This document shows positions 9,099 through 18,225 of a DNA stretch of 64,000 nt, piece by piece. This DNA comes from Gordonia oryzae (GTDB lineage: Bacteria > Actinomycetota > Actinomycetes > Mycobacteriales > Mycobacteriaceae). Each line of letters opens with the position of its first letter. Position 1 is the stretch's first letter. The stretch is from assembly GCF_003797185.1 (NCBI RefSeq), contig NZ_RKMH01000006.1:124001-188000 (forward strand). The letters run 5' to 3'. The translations under genes and the position numbers were made by a program. The notes beneath the pieces were generated by a model that did no database searches, had not been told where the DNA came from, and saw only the letters and a program-made list of their open reading frames with translations.

Positions 9099-9930
9099 CG
9101 GCTCGACCGTCGTCGACGAGTGATCCGTCACGCAGTCGCCGCAACACCCGGGCGTCACCGAGCTCATCACGCAGTTCCGGATGCCGCCGATAGAAGTCCA
9201 GAAGCCAGAACGTCGTCGGCGCTCCGAGCCGCGCGACGTTGCACCGCAGCCGTGGTTCCTCGTCCGCGCCGATGGCCAGCCATGCGTCGGCACCCCTGCG
9301 ACGTCTGCCCACATCGGTGGGCATCGGCTCGGTGCGGTCGAGGTCGGTCCAGGCAATCGCGCCCCGTGGACCGAGTCTCTTGCCGACGATCAGCGCGTGC
9401 GGGGTCAGCACCAGAGGGTCGGGCCGGCGCCGAACCATTTCCCAGACGAGACCGACCGCACCGGTGACAGCGACGGCCAGAAAGGTGAACGGCGAGACCG
9501 GCCGCGGCGAGTGTTGCACGAAGGAGAGATCGAGTTCTCCGGAGCACACGGCGTAGAACGCCCCGGCACCGCCGAGGGCGAACGCCGCCGGCAACGCAAT
9601 GTCCACCGCACGTTCGCGGTCATCGGCACGAATCACCAATGCCGCCCCCGCGATTCGCACGCCACAGAGGTCCGGTCGGGTCGCGCCCGTGCGCATCCAC
9701 CGGAGTTCTTCGGACAACAGCAGCAGGGCGACCCCCGCGGCGCCGGACGCGGCCGCCACCGCCACGATGACGCTGCCGCCGAGAGCCGACATCACCGACG
9801 CCCCCACGAAGATCGAGCAGACAACAGCCCAGAAGACCCTGCCCGCCCACAGACGCCACCGTGCTCCCTGCCAGGCACGTGGGCATCGATGGTATGCAGG
9901 CCGCTTGCCGACCACCTCGAGATTCCTCAT
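9091..9930 (-). CDS. Membrane protein with PH-like C-terminal domain
   Basis: Hypothetical 279-residue membrane protein starting at ATG 9930 (MRNLEVVGKRPAYHR). Four hydrophobic segments are visible: VFWAVVCSIFVGASVM, VIVAVAAASGAAGVALLL, a middle pair around LPAAFALGGAGAFYAV, and FTFLAVAVTGAVGLVWEM. A C-terminal stretch follows (LVLTPHALIVGKRLGPRGAIAWTDL) that resembles the small bacterial PH domains of actinobacterial envelope proteins. The ATG overlaps the stop of the ESX-type substrate gene as ATGA. Context suggests it partners the putative type VII substrate, perhaps as an envelope immunity or anchoring protein; that role is inference. Confidence 0.65.
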   Translation of the reverse strand: MRNLEVVGKRPAYHRCPRAWQGARWRLWAGRVFWAVVCSIFVGASVMSALGGSVIVAVAAASGAAGVALLLLSEELRWMRTGATRPDLCGVRIAGAALVIRADDRERAVDIALPAAFALGGAGAFYAVCSGELDLSFVQHSPRPVSPFTFLAVAVTGAVGLVWEMVRRRPDPLVLTPHALIVGKRLGPRGAIAWTDLDRTEPMPTDVGRRRRGADAWLAIGADEEPRLRCNVARLGAPTTFWLLDFYRRHPELRDELGDARVLRRLRDGSLVDDGRADV

Positions 9931-11216
9931 CGACACAGCACCTGACCCACGATGTTGCCCACCATGGAACCCCCAAGACTCACGCTTGCGCCGGTCCAGA
10001 AGGCTCGCAGCGGACTCATCTCCGGGGCCAATGCCAGCAGTGCCAGATCGGCGCCCAACCCGACACCGCCGGCCACGCCTGCCACACACCGTTCGTAGCC
10101 GTTCTCCGCCGTGGCGACCCCCATCGCCGTACCGAGCAGCGTCAGACCCGGCCCGGCCGCTTTCGCACCGATCTCCAGGCGCGCGACCTGAGCCTGGTTG
10201 AGGTATGGAAGCCCGCGTGCCACACCGGATTCGGTCGCGGACATGACACCCGCGGCCAGGGCGATCGCATAGTCACGAGAGGACGGGATGGGGAAGGTGA
10301 TCCCGTCGACGACCGCCTCGGTCGTACCGTCGGGGCGCTCGGTCACGACTGCGGGCGACTTGCCCGGACGAGTCAACGACACGGTTGCCGTGCCATCGCC
10401 CGCGACGGTGCGCGTGGCGGTCAGAACACCTTCGGGACTGCGGAATTCGGTCCGGTTCACTCCGGGACCGCTGGTGTAGGTCTGCCTGGAGCCGTCGAGC
10501 ATCCTCACCATCGTCGTCGTGGTGTCACCGGCGGTGGTGGTCTCGGTCTCGACGACCGTACCGGTCATATGCTCGAGGAGGCGCGCGCGTTGCAGGCCGC
10601 GGCCGAACTCGGGATTGGTGCCGCCGGTGTTGTCACCGTGCGGGGCTTCGGTGAAGTCCCTGGGCGCGTGGGGATCCGCGCCGATCTCGGGAAGGGCCAG
10701 GCCGAGACCGTCGCCCATCAGTGTTCGGCGCACAAATGCGCCGATGTCGTGATCGGCTTGGCTCAGGTCGACCAGGGCGGGATTGAGTTGCACCTGAAAG
10801 GTGTCGGCGACGGTCGCCAGCGTGGCGGCCAACGTCGCCGGGTAGTTCTTGACGCGCGGCAGCACCAACCAGTCGTCGGTGACGAACAGATCGCTGGATT
10901 CTATGACCGTCAACAGGTTTCGGATCTTCGACGCCGCTGCGGTGAGGTCCGGAACGGACCGGGCGATACCGATCGCCGAGTTGCGCGCGATGGCGCTCAC
11001 CGAGGTGGCCCGCAGGCAGCCGACGTCGATCGCAGTCTCACCGGACTGCGCGGCCACGCCGGACCACAGACCGTCTTGCGCCAGACGCGAGATGGCGTAC
11101 CGGGCGCCCGAGACCTCGTCGTCGAGTGCTTCGCCGCTGTCCCACAGCGTGCGGCCGGCAGCCCCCACCGATTCGGTCCGCCACGTGTCGAACACCGTGC
11201 GGCTGGGAATCATCAC
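9927..11216 (-). CDS. Putative type VII (ESX) secreted protein with WXG100-like N-terminal half
   Basis: A 429-residue protein with an alpha-helical N-terminal half carrying a WSG turn (DGLWSGVAAQSGETAI, near residue 50) and a later WXG-type helical region. A Thr-rich beta-strand-like central segment around residues 225-290 (TGTVVETETTTAGDTTTT) has repeat-like strands resembling RHS/YD proteins. The C-terminus is hydrophobic and Gly/Ala-rich (VAGVAGGVGLGADLALLALA, then SLGGSMVGNIVGQVL) and could insert in a membrane. It starts with GTG 11216 (or ATG 11213), where GTGA overlaps the stop of the EspC-like gene. Architecture and context fit an exported effector, but no catalytic toxin motif is recognised. 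Confidence 0.65.
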   Translation of the reverse strand: MMIPSRTVFDTWRTESVGAAGRTLWDSGEALDDEVSGARYAISRLAQDGLWSGVAAQSGETAIDVGCLRATSVSAIARNSAIGIARSVPDLTAAASKIRNLLTVIESSDLFVTDDWLVLPRVKNYPATLAATLATVADTFQVQLNPALVDLSQADHDIGAFVRRTLMGDGLGLALPEIGADPHAPRDFTEAPHGDNTGGTNPEFGRGLQRARLLEHMTGTVVETETTTAGDTTTTMVRMLDGSRQTYTSGPGVNRTEFRSPEGVLTATRTVAGDGTATVSLTRPGKSPAVVTERPDGTTEAVVDGITFPIPSSRDYAIALAAGVMSATESGVARGLPYLNQAQVARLEIGAKAAGPGLTLLGTAMGVATAENGYERCVAGVAGGVGLGADLALLALAPEMSPLRAFWTGASVSLGGSMVGNIVGQVLCR

Positions 11217-11502
11217 GCCCTCCCGGGAGCAGGGACGCGACCGAACCGGTCGGCCAGCGCGGCATCGGAGGTCTCGTAGTCGCCGGCAGCGGTGTACACG
11301 GCCGCCGACACCTGCCCGAAGTAGTGGCCAACAGCGGCCGCATCGCCGAGGCGGCGGTCTGTGCGGCGTACGCCGTGGTGGAGCCAGGCATCAACGCTGC
11401 AAGCGCGTCGAAGTGGTGCGGCATGGGCGACGCGGAGCACTGTGCGCCCACCTCGTCGACCCGAGTGGCGAACTGCCGCAACGCTTCCGGATTGACATCC
11501 AT
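11213..11502 (-). pseudogene. EspC/DUF2580-like ESX protein, apparently frameshifted
   Basis: From ATG 11502 (GGAGAG upstream) the frame reads MDVNPEALRQFATRVDEV and continues to TAYAAQTAASAM at 11343, the N-terminal half of EspC-type type VII secretion targets. The other half continues in the next frame from 11341: AAAVGHYFGQVSAAVYTAAG, then DYETSDAALADRFG to a stop at 11213. Together they would give about 96 residues, the normal family length. One base seems missing near 11342. The second frame's stop makes the GTGA overlap with the downstream substrate gene, so that frame is the ancestral end. It is either a true mutation, a sequencing error or recoding; without frame change a 154-residue chimera would result. 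Confidence 0.7.
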
Positions 11503-11607
11503 GACTCTCCCCCATCACATCGACACCGATGGGCCAAGCGTAGAGCAGATGCGTCGACGGGCCGAGAATTCATCCACAGCCTCCCCTGTCGGCCGCCGCA
11601 GACGACC

Positions 11608-11640
11608 GTGGCCCCGTTCCCATCGGGAACGGGGCCACGA
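11608..11640 (-). terminator. Perfect 15-bp hairpin downstream of ilvC
   Basis: CGTGGCCCCGTTCCC (11608-11622) is fully complementary to 11626-11640 around a 3-base loop. It begins 14 bases past the ilvC stop on the minus strand. There is no U-tract, but the stem is very stable. It probably ends the ilvBNC transcript before the ESX-type cassette. Confidence 0.75.
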
Positions 11641-11653
11641 ATCACGCTTGTGT

Positions 11654-12685
<1,032 letters not shown>

Positions 12686-12745
12686 TTATGTTGTGCCCCA
12701 AATGGATCGGTTATCCCGCGTGGGGCGCGATGTGACTTGCGTGCG

Positions 12746-13246
12746 TCAGCGGTTGGCCGACATGCTCTTCGGGCCGCGCCCCAGGGTGACCGCGCCGGAT
12801 TGCGCGATCTCCCGGATGCCGTACGGATCGAGCATCCGCAGCAGCGCCTCGAGCTTCTCGGCGGTGCCGGTCGCCTCCACTGTCACCGACTCCGGGGAGA
12901 CGTCGATCACCTTGGCGCGGAACAGATTCACGACCTCGATGACCTCCGAGCGCACTGAGGAGTCGGCGCGTACCTTGACCATCATCAGCTCACGTGAGAC
13001 CGAGCTCGACGGGTCTTGCTCGACGATCTTGATCACGTTGATCAGCTTGTTGAGCTGCTTGGTGACCTGCTCAAGCGGGAAGTCCTCGACGGAGACCATG
13101 ATCGTCATCCGCGAGACACCCTTGAGTTCCGTCGGCCCCACGGCGAGGGACTCGATGTTGAACCCGCGCCGGGAGAACAATCCCGAGACGCGGGCCAGGA
13201 CGCCCGGACGGTCCTCGACGAGGACGCTGAGGGTATGGGTACTCAC
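12746..13246 (-). CDS. ilvN: Acetolactate synthase small (regulatory) subunit
   Basis: Regulatory subunit of acetohydroxyacid synthase; it activates the large subunit and gives valine feedback inhibition. The 166-residue protein begins [20 protein letters not shown], a typical ACT domain start, with [19 protein letters not shown] following, and has a C-terminal ALS_ss_C domain ([19 protein letters not shown], then [19 protein letters not shown]). GTG 13246 is chosen because its GTGA overlaps the ilvB stop; the open frame continuing upstream is inside ilvB. The length matches the single-ACT actinobacterial form. Confidence 0.96.
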   Translation of the reverse strand: MSTHTLSVLVEDRPGVLARVSGLFSRRGFNIESLAVGPTELKGVSRMTIMVSVEDFPLEQVTKQLNKLINVIKIVEQDPSSSVSRELMMVKVRADSSVRSEVIEVVNLFRAKVIDVSPESVTVEATGTAEKLEALLRMLDPYGIREIAQSGAVTLGRGPKSMSANR

Positions 13247-15174
13247 TTCTGCTCGCCCTCCTGGCCGAGGTTGGTGCTCTGATTGACCGCTTCGTGGATG
13301 TCGGCGGGAGCGGAGGCCGACGCATCGTCGTCGAACAGCGGCCGGATGTCGCGGGCCGCCATGATCTCGTCGTTGCCGGTTCCGGCGGCGACCATCGGCC
13401 ACACCTGCGCGTCGGCACCGACGATGAAGTCGATGACGACCGGACGGTCATTGATCTCGCGCGCCTTCGCGATCACCTCGTCAACCTCTGCCTCGTTCTC
13501 CACCCGGAAGGCCGCACAACCCAGCGCCTCGGCAAGTTTGACGAAGTCGGGGATGCGCATCGAGTGGGTCGCCAGGTCAGTGTTGGAGTAGCGCTCCTCA
13601 TAGAAGAGGGTCTGCCACTGCCGCACCATGCCCAGGTTGCCGTTGTTGATCAGGGCAACCTTGATCGGAATGCCCTCGATCGCACAGGTGGCCAGTTCCT
13701 GATTGGTCATCTGGAAGCAGCCGTCGCCGTCGATGGCCCACACCTCGGTGTCGGGGGCGGCCATCTTGGCACCCATCGCGGCGGGCACCGCATACCCCAT
13801 GGTGCCGAGTCCGCCGGAGTTGAGCCAGGTCCGCGGCTTCTCGTAGGAGATGAACTGCGCCGCCCACATCTGGTGCTGACCGACGCCTGCACAGTAGACG
13901 GCATCGGGGCCGGCGAGCTTGCCGATCTGGGAGATCACGAACTCCGGCGACATCGAACCGTCGGCGGGACGGTCATAACTCAGCGGATAGGTACGACGGA
14001 TGCCGTCGAGGTAGTCCCACCACTCCCCGAGCTCCGGCGTGGTACCGGTGGTGGCCCGCTCGGCACGCAGCGTGTCGAGCAGATCGAGGATGACCGCTTT
14101 GCAGTCGCCGACGATCGGCACGTCCGCGTGGCGATTCTTGCCGATCTCCGCCGGGTCGATGTCGGCGTGAATAACCCTGGCGCCCTGGGCAAATGACGAG
14201 AGCTGGCCGGTCACCCGGTCGTCGAAGCGGGCGCCGAGTGTGATCAGCAGGTCGCTGCGCTGCAACGCGGCGACGGCCGCGACGGTGCCGTGCATCCCCG
14301 GCATCCCCAGATGCTGCGGATGCGAGTCGGGGAACGCGCCGCGCGCCATCAGCGTGGTGACGACGGGGATGCCGGTGAGTTCGGCGAGTTCGAGCAACTC
14401 CGCCGAGGCGTTGGCCTTGATGATCCCGCCACCGACGTAGAGCACCGGGTTCTTGGCGGCGTTGATCATTCGCGCCGCCTCCCGGACCTGCTTGCCGTGC
14501 GGCTTGGTCACCGGCCGGTAGCCGGGCAGGTCGATCTGCGGCGGCCAGGAGAAGGTCGTCTGGGCCTGCAGGATGTCCTTGGGGATGTCGACCAGCACAG
14601 CGCCGGGACGACCGCTCTCGGCGATGTGGAAGGCCTCGGCGATGACGCGCGGGATGTCGATCGCGTTGGACACCAGGAAGTTGTGCTTGGTGACCGGCAT
14701 GGTGATACCGGAGATGTCGGCCTCCTGGAAGGCGTCGGTACCGATGAGCGCGCGACCGACCTGGCCGGTGATCGCGACGACGGGCACCGAGTCCATTTGC
14801 GCGTCGGCGAGCGGGGTGACGAGGTTGGTGGCGCCGGGACCCGACGTCGCCATCATCACCCCGGCGCGTCCGGTGACCTGCGCGTAACCAGTAGCCGCGT
14901 GACCCGCCCCCTGCTCGTGTCGGACGAGCACGTGGCGGACCTTGCGCGAATCGAGAAGCGGGTCGTACACCGGGAGCACCGCACCGCCGGGAATACCGAA
15001 GACCACCTCGACACCGAGTTCTTCCAGCGAACGGACCACCGACTGCGCGCCGCTGACACGCTCGGGGGCGACGGTGTTCTGCCGGACCGCACGGAGGCTG
15101 CCCGCCGCCGGCGATTCCTGACGCGGCCCGGCGCCCGGAGGGGTCGTGTCCGTACGTGCTGTTGGTGCGCTCAC
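13243..15174 (-). CDS. ilvB: Acetolactate synthase large subunit
   Basis: Thiamine-diphosphate enzyme that condenses pyruvate with pyruvate or 2-oxobutyrate, first common step of branched-chain amino acid synthesis. The 643-residue chain has an N-terminal extension of about 45 residues, then [20 protein letters not shown], the catalytic Glu in [20 protein letters not shown], the FAD-linked central domain, and the ThDP site ([19 protein letters not shown], then [12 protein letters not shown]). It starts with GTG 15174. About 190 bases upstream lies a leader peptide and attenuator. Position and length correspond to Rv3003c ilvB1. Confidence 0.97.
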   Translation of the reverse strand: MSAPTARTDTTPPGAGPRQESPAAGSLRAVRQNTVAPERVSGAQSVVRSLEELGVEVVFGIPGGAVLPVYDPLLDSRKVRHVLVRHEQGAGHAATGYAQVTGRAGVMMATSGPGATNLVTPLADAQMDSVPVVAITGQVGRALIGTDAFQEADISGITMPVTKHNFLVSNAIDIPRVIAEAFHIAESGRPGAVLVDIPKDILQAQTTFSWPPQIDLPGYRPVTKPHGKQVREAARMINAAKNPVLYVGGGIIKANASAELLELAELTGIPVVTTLMARGAFPDSHPQHLGMPGMHGTVAAVAALQRSDLLITLGARFDDRVTGQLSSFAQGARVIHADIDPAEIGKNRHADVPIVGDCKAVILDLLDTLRAERATTGTTPELGEWWDYLDGIRRTYPLSYDRPADGSMSPEFVISQIGKLAGPDAVYCAGVGQHQMWAAQFISYEKPRTWLNSGGLGTMGYAVPAAMGAKMAAPDTEVWAIDGDGCFQMTNQELATCAIEGIPIKVALINNGNLGMVRQWQTLFYEERYSNTDLATHSMRIPDFVKLAEALGCAAFRVENEAEVDEVIAKAREINDRPVVIDFIVGADAQVWPMVAAGTGNDEIMAARDIRPLFDDDASASAPADIHEAVNQSTNLGQEGEQK

Positions 15175-15290
15175 TGCACGGTCCTTCGTGTTCGTGGTCG
15201 ACGGTCGTCGTTCTCAGTCGCAGGTGCACTGCCGCACTGGTCTGTACTACCGCTCAACCGGGGATTCGGGGTCAATGGGGGGTGGGCAAC

Positions 15291-15323
15291 AAAAAACCCC
15301 CGACAGCGGTTGCTGTTCGAGGG
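15291..15323 (-). terminator. Intrinsic terminator of the ilvB attenuator
   Basis: On the minus strand CCCTCG(A)ACAGC pairs with GCTGTCGGGGG around AACC (one bulged A, one G-T pair), followed by six T residues (plus-strand A run 15291-15296). It is the only hairpin in this window with a proper U-tract. It lies between the branched-chain leader peptide and ilvB, where an attenuator is expected. Confidence 0.85.
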
Positions 15324-15360
15324 TGGCGCGTCGATGTTGGGAGGTCGATGTAGTGACCGG

Positions 15361-15408
15361 TCAGGCGACGACGCGCCGGCCGAGTACTACGAGAATCTCG
15401 TTGTGCAT
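15361..15408 (-). CDS. ilvBNC leader peptide (15 residues)
   Basis: Short open frame MHNEILVVLGRRVVA ending TGA at 15361. Seven of 15 residues are Ile, Leu or Val, arranged like the leader peptides known before ilvB in Streptomyces and corynebacteria. It stands 38 bases before an intrinsic terminator and about 190 bases before ilvB. Ribosome stalling at the Ile-Leu-Val-Val codons when charged branched-chain tRNAs are scarce would disfavour the terminator; this mechanism is known for the type and inferred here. A promoter match at 15419-15448 would start RNA only about four to five bases before the ATG, so translation may be leaderless. An in-frame GTG at 15420 lies inside the promoter and is unlikely. 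Confidence 0.85.
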   Translation of the reverse strand: MHNEILVVLGRRVVA

Positions 15409-15418
15409 CACGACAAAC

Positions 15419-15448
15419 ACGGTAGGACTGCCGATAGTGCAGAGTCAA
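15419..15448 (-). promoter_or_regulatory. Predicted sigma-A-type promoter of ilvBNC
   Basis: On the minus strand a TTGACT -35 box (15443-15448) and a TACCGT -10 box (15419-15424) are separated by 18 bases. The expected start near 15412 lies just before the leader-peptide ATG at 15408. Confidence 0.6.
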
Positions 15449-15544
15449 ACTCGCCTTCTCCGCGTCCCAGATTTTGGGAAGTCACTGGTCCTCGGCACCC
15501 CCCGCGCGTCACGAGCACCGACGCCCGGATGCCACAATGAGATC

Positions 15545-16051
15545 GTGACTCGTTCTACCTCCGGCGCCCGGTCGTCCACCCAGTCCTCGTCCGACTCGGC
15601 ACGGTCGGCCCCGGCGGAATCGACCACAGCATCACCATCGGAGGCGATGTCGGATAAAGCCGAGCTGCCACAGGAGTTCACGCTCAGCAAGCTCGCCTAT
15701 TTCACCGTGCCTGCAACGCTGCTGGTGGTGCTGATCCTGGCCGGCACCAACCTCGCGTGGTTCGGCTGGACCTTCGCGGTCCCGGTCCTGCTCGCAGTGT
15801 GGATCCGGCGCATCAAGACCGTGGTGACCGAGGACGGACTGCGCGCGGTCGGCACGTTCGGTTCCAGGGACGTCGAGTGGCCCGACATCGACGGCCTACA
15901 GTTCAGCCGGTGGGGCCCGGCGCGGGCGGTGCTCACCGACGGCGATCGCGTCCGCCTGCCCGCTATCACCTTCGGCGATATGCCGCGACTCTCGGCTGCC
16001 AGCGCCGGCCGGATTCCCGACCCCTTCGCCGCCGCCCGCGACGCACGCTGA
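15545..16051 (+). CDS. PH-domain membrane protein, CFP-6-like
   Basis: Small membrane protein of 168 residues (GTG 15545) resembling low-molecular-weight antigen CFP-6 (Rv3004), which occupies the same place next to ilvB in M. tuberculosis. A Ser/Thr/Ala-rich N-terminal tail of about 35 residues precedes LAYFTVPATLLVVLILAGTN and WFGWTFAVPVLLAVWIRRI, two adjacent membrane helices. A bacterial PH domain follows (TVVTEDGLRAVGTFGSRDVE, then WPDIDGLQFSRWGPARAVLT). MSDKAEL (ATG 15648) is an alternative start that would drop the tail. The gene is divergent from ilvB. Biochemical role unknown. Confidence 0.82.
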   Translation: MTRSTSGARSSTQSSSDSARSAPAESTTASPSEAMSDKAELPQEFTLSKLAYFTVPATLLVVLILAGTNLAWFGWTFAVPVLLAVWIRRIKTVVTEDGLRAVGTFGSRDVEWPDIDGLQFSRWGPARAVLTDGDRVRLPAITFGDMPRLSAASAGRIPDPFAAARDAR

Positions 16052-16095
16052 GGCGAGCGGGAACTGTGTTGTTCGCGCATGTCAGCCAGGAGTAC

Positions 16096-16119
16096 CGTGG
16101 ACGCGGCTGATCGTCCACG
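16096..16119. terminator. Hairpin between CFP-6-like gene and ilvD
   Basis: CGTGGAC (16096-16102) and GTCCACG (16113-16119) form a 7-bp stem with a ten-base loop, about 45 bases after the CFP-6-like stop. No U-tract follows, so it could equally be a structured 5' leader of ilvD. The rest of the 240-base gap shows no leader peptide that I can recognise. Confidence 0.35.
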
Positions 16120-16291
16120 CCATTGTGTCGACGGTCGCGGTCAGCGCCGGCGGCGAGGAATCACACCCACCCCCACCTCCTGAGTCGGACCCGCTCGCGA
16201 ACACCTCCGAGCGGTTCGCGCGCTGACCCCACGTCAGTGCCGTGCGCGTCCGCATTGCGGGCGCCCGTACGAACCCGATTGAGGAAACCTC

Positions 16292-18136
16292 ATGCCACCC
16301 TTGCGGTCCCGAACCACCACCGTCGGACGCGAAGCCGCCGGCGCCCGCTCCCTGTGGCGCGCCACCGGAATGACCGATGACGACTTCGGCAAGCCGATCG
16401 TCGCGATCGCCAACTCCTACACCCAGTTCGTCCCCGGGCACGTTCATCTCAAGGACGTGGGAGAAATCGTGGCCGAGTCCGTCCGCGCTGCCGGCGGGGT
16501 GCCCCGTGAGTTTCACACGATCGCCGTAGACGACGGGATCGCGATGGGCCACGGTGGCATGCTCTACTCGCTGCCGAGCCGCGAGATCATCGCCGACAGC
16601 GTCGAATACATGGTCAACGCCCACACCGCCGACGCCCTGGTCTGTATCTCCAACTGCGACAAGATCACCCCAGGCATGCTCAACGCCGCGATGCGCCTGA
16701 ACATCCCGACGGTGTTCGTCTCCGGCGGACCGATGGAGGCAGGCAAGGCCGTCGTCGTCGACGGCGTCGCACACGCGCCCACCGACCTGATCACCGCCAT
16801 CTCGGCGTCGGCCAACAGCGGCGTCGACGAGGCCGGGCTCGGCGAGGTCGAGCGCTCGGCGTGCCCGACCTGCGGGTCGTGCTCGGGGATGTTCACCGCA
16901 AACTCGATGAACTGTCTCACCGAGGCGCTGGGTCTTGCGCTGCCGGGCAACGGTTCGACCCTGGCCACCCACGAGGCCCGTCGGGCGTTGTTCTCCCGAG
17001 CCGGGCGCGTCGTCGTCGAGGCCGCCCAGAAGTGGTACCGCAACGACGATTCCTCGGTGCTGCCCCGCAATATCGCGGGCCCGACCGCCTTCCGCAATGC
17101 CATGGCCCTCGACGTCGCCATGGGCGGGTCGACGAATACTGTGCTGCACATCCTCGCCGCCGCGCAGGAGGGCGAGGTCGCCGATTTCGATCTGTCTGTC
17201 ATCGACGAAATCAGCCGCGGAGTGCCGTGCCTGTCGAAGGTCGCGCCCAATTCGGACTATCACATGGAAGACGTGCACCGGGCCGGTGGAATCCCGGCCA
17301 TCCTCGGGGAACTGCGTCGTGCCGGGCTGATCGACGACTCGGCGCCGACCGTGCACTCCCCGAGTATCGCAGCGTTCCTCGACGACTGGGACATTCGCGG
17401 CGGCAGGGCGACCGACGAGGCCATCGAACTGTTCCACGCCGCGCCGGGCGGCGTGCGCACCACCACCCCGTTCTCCACCGCAAACCGGTGGGACGAACTC
17501 GACACCGATGCCCAGGGCGGCTGCATCCGCGACAAGGATCACGCCTACACGGTCGAGGGTGGGCTCTGCGTGCTGCGCGGCAACCTCGCGCAGGACGGCG
17601 CCGTCCTCAAGACCGCCGGGATCGACGAGGATCTGTGGCACTTCGAGGGCCCGGCGCGCGTCGTGGAATCCCAGGAGGAGGCCGTGCAGGTCATCTTGTC
17701 CAAGACGCTGCAGGCCGGTGAGGTGCTCGTAGTCCGCTACGAAGGCCCGTCCGGCGGGCCGGGCATGCAGGAGATGCTGCACCCGACGGCCTTCATGAAG
17801 GGCACCGGGATGGGCAAGAAGTGCGGCCTGATCACCGACGGCAGGTTCTCCGGCGGCTCGTCGGGGCTGTCGGTCGGTCACATCTCCCCCGAGGCCGCCG
17901 CCGGCGGCGTCATCGGTCTCGTCGAGGACGGCGACCCGATCGTGATCGACGTCAAGACACGGCAGCTCGCCCTTCTCGTCGACGACGAGGTGCTCGCGGA
18001 GCGCCGCGCCAAAATGGAGGCCTCCGAACGGCCGTGGCAGCCCAAGGACCGGCAGCGCACGGTGACCACGGCGTTGCGCGCTTACGCCAAGCTGGCCACC
18101 TCGGCCGACAAGGGTGCGGTCCGTCAGGTCGACTGA
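16292..18136 (+). CDS. ilvD: Dihydroxy-acid dehydratase
   Basis: Iron-sulfur enzyme that dehydrates 2,3-dihydroxy acids to 2-oxo acids, the step after ilvC in Val/Ile synthesis. The 614-residue protein starts [20 protein letters not shown] and shows [17 protein letters not shown], the cysteine of [10 protein letters not shown] (Cys122, with Mg-binding Lys124), and the cluster-binding [17 protein letters not shown] (Cys191, 194, 197). The C-terminal domain has [20 protein letters not shown]. The length matches the E. coli-type long form. It lies only about 1.1 kb from ilvB, on the opposite strand, so most of the Val/Ile pathway is clustered here; in M. tuberculosis ilvD is elsewhere, as far as I recall. 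Confidence 0.97.
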   Translation: MPPLRSRTTTVGREAAGARSLWRATGMTDDDFGKPIVAIANSYTQFVPGHVHLKDVGEIVAESVRAAGGVPREFHTIAVDDGIAMGHGGMLYSLPSREIIADSVEYMVNAHTADALVCISNCDKITPGMLNAAMRLNIPTVFVSGGPMEAGKAVVVDGVAHAPTDLITAISASANSGVDEAGLGEVERSACPTCGSCSGMFTANSMNCLTEALGLALPGNGSTLATHEARRALFSRAGRVVVEAAQKWYRNDDSSVLPRNIAGPTAFRNAMALDVAMGGSTNTVLHILAAAQEGEVADFDLSVIDEISRGVPCLSKVAPNSDYHMEDVHRAGGIPAILGELRRAGLIDDSAPTVHSPSIAAFLDDWDIRGGRATDEAIELFHAAPGGVRTTTPFSTANRWDELDTDAQGGCIRDKDHAYTVEGGLCVLRGNLAQDGAVLKTAGIDEDLWHFEGPARVVESQEEAVQVILSKTLQAGEVLVVRYEGPSGGPGMQEMLHPTAFMKGTGMGKKCGLITDGRFSGGSSGLSVGHISPEAAAGGVIGLVEDGDPIVIDVKTRQLALLVDDEVLAERRAKMEASERPWQPKDRQRTVTTALRAYAKLATSADKGAVRQVD

Positions 18137-18159
18137 CTCCGTTTCCTCCCAAAGCAATT

Positions 18160-18193
18160 GGTTCTTCCTCGGGAGATCTCCCGAGGAAGAACC
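18160..18193. terminator. Perfect 34-bp palindrome, bidirectional terminator
   Basis: The 34 bases are completely self-complementary (17-bp arms, no spacer; centre AGATCT). It sits 24 bases after the ilvD stop and 33 bases before the convergent doxX-like stop. This is where a shared terminator is expected; there is no U-tract. Confidence 0.75.
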
Positions 18194-18225
18194 GAATGCT
18201 CGGGGACGAAGATGTCGCGCGCCGG

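Noticed and set aside
15361-15420. Longer leader frame starting at GTG 15420
   Set aside because: The GTG lies within the predicted -10 region, so it would not be transcribed; ATG 15408 gives the usual leader form.
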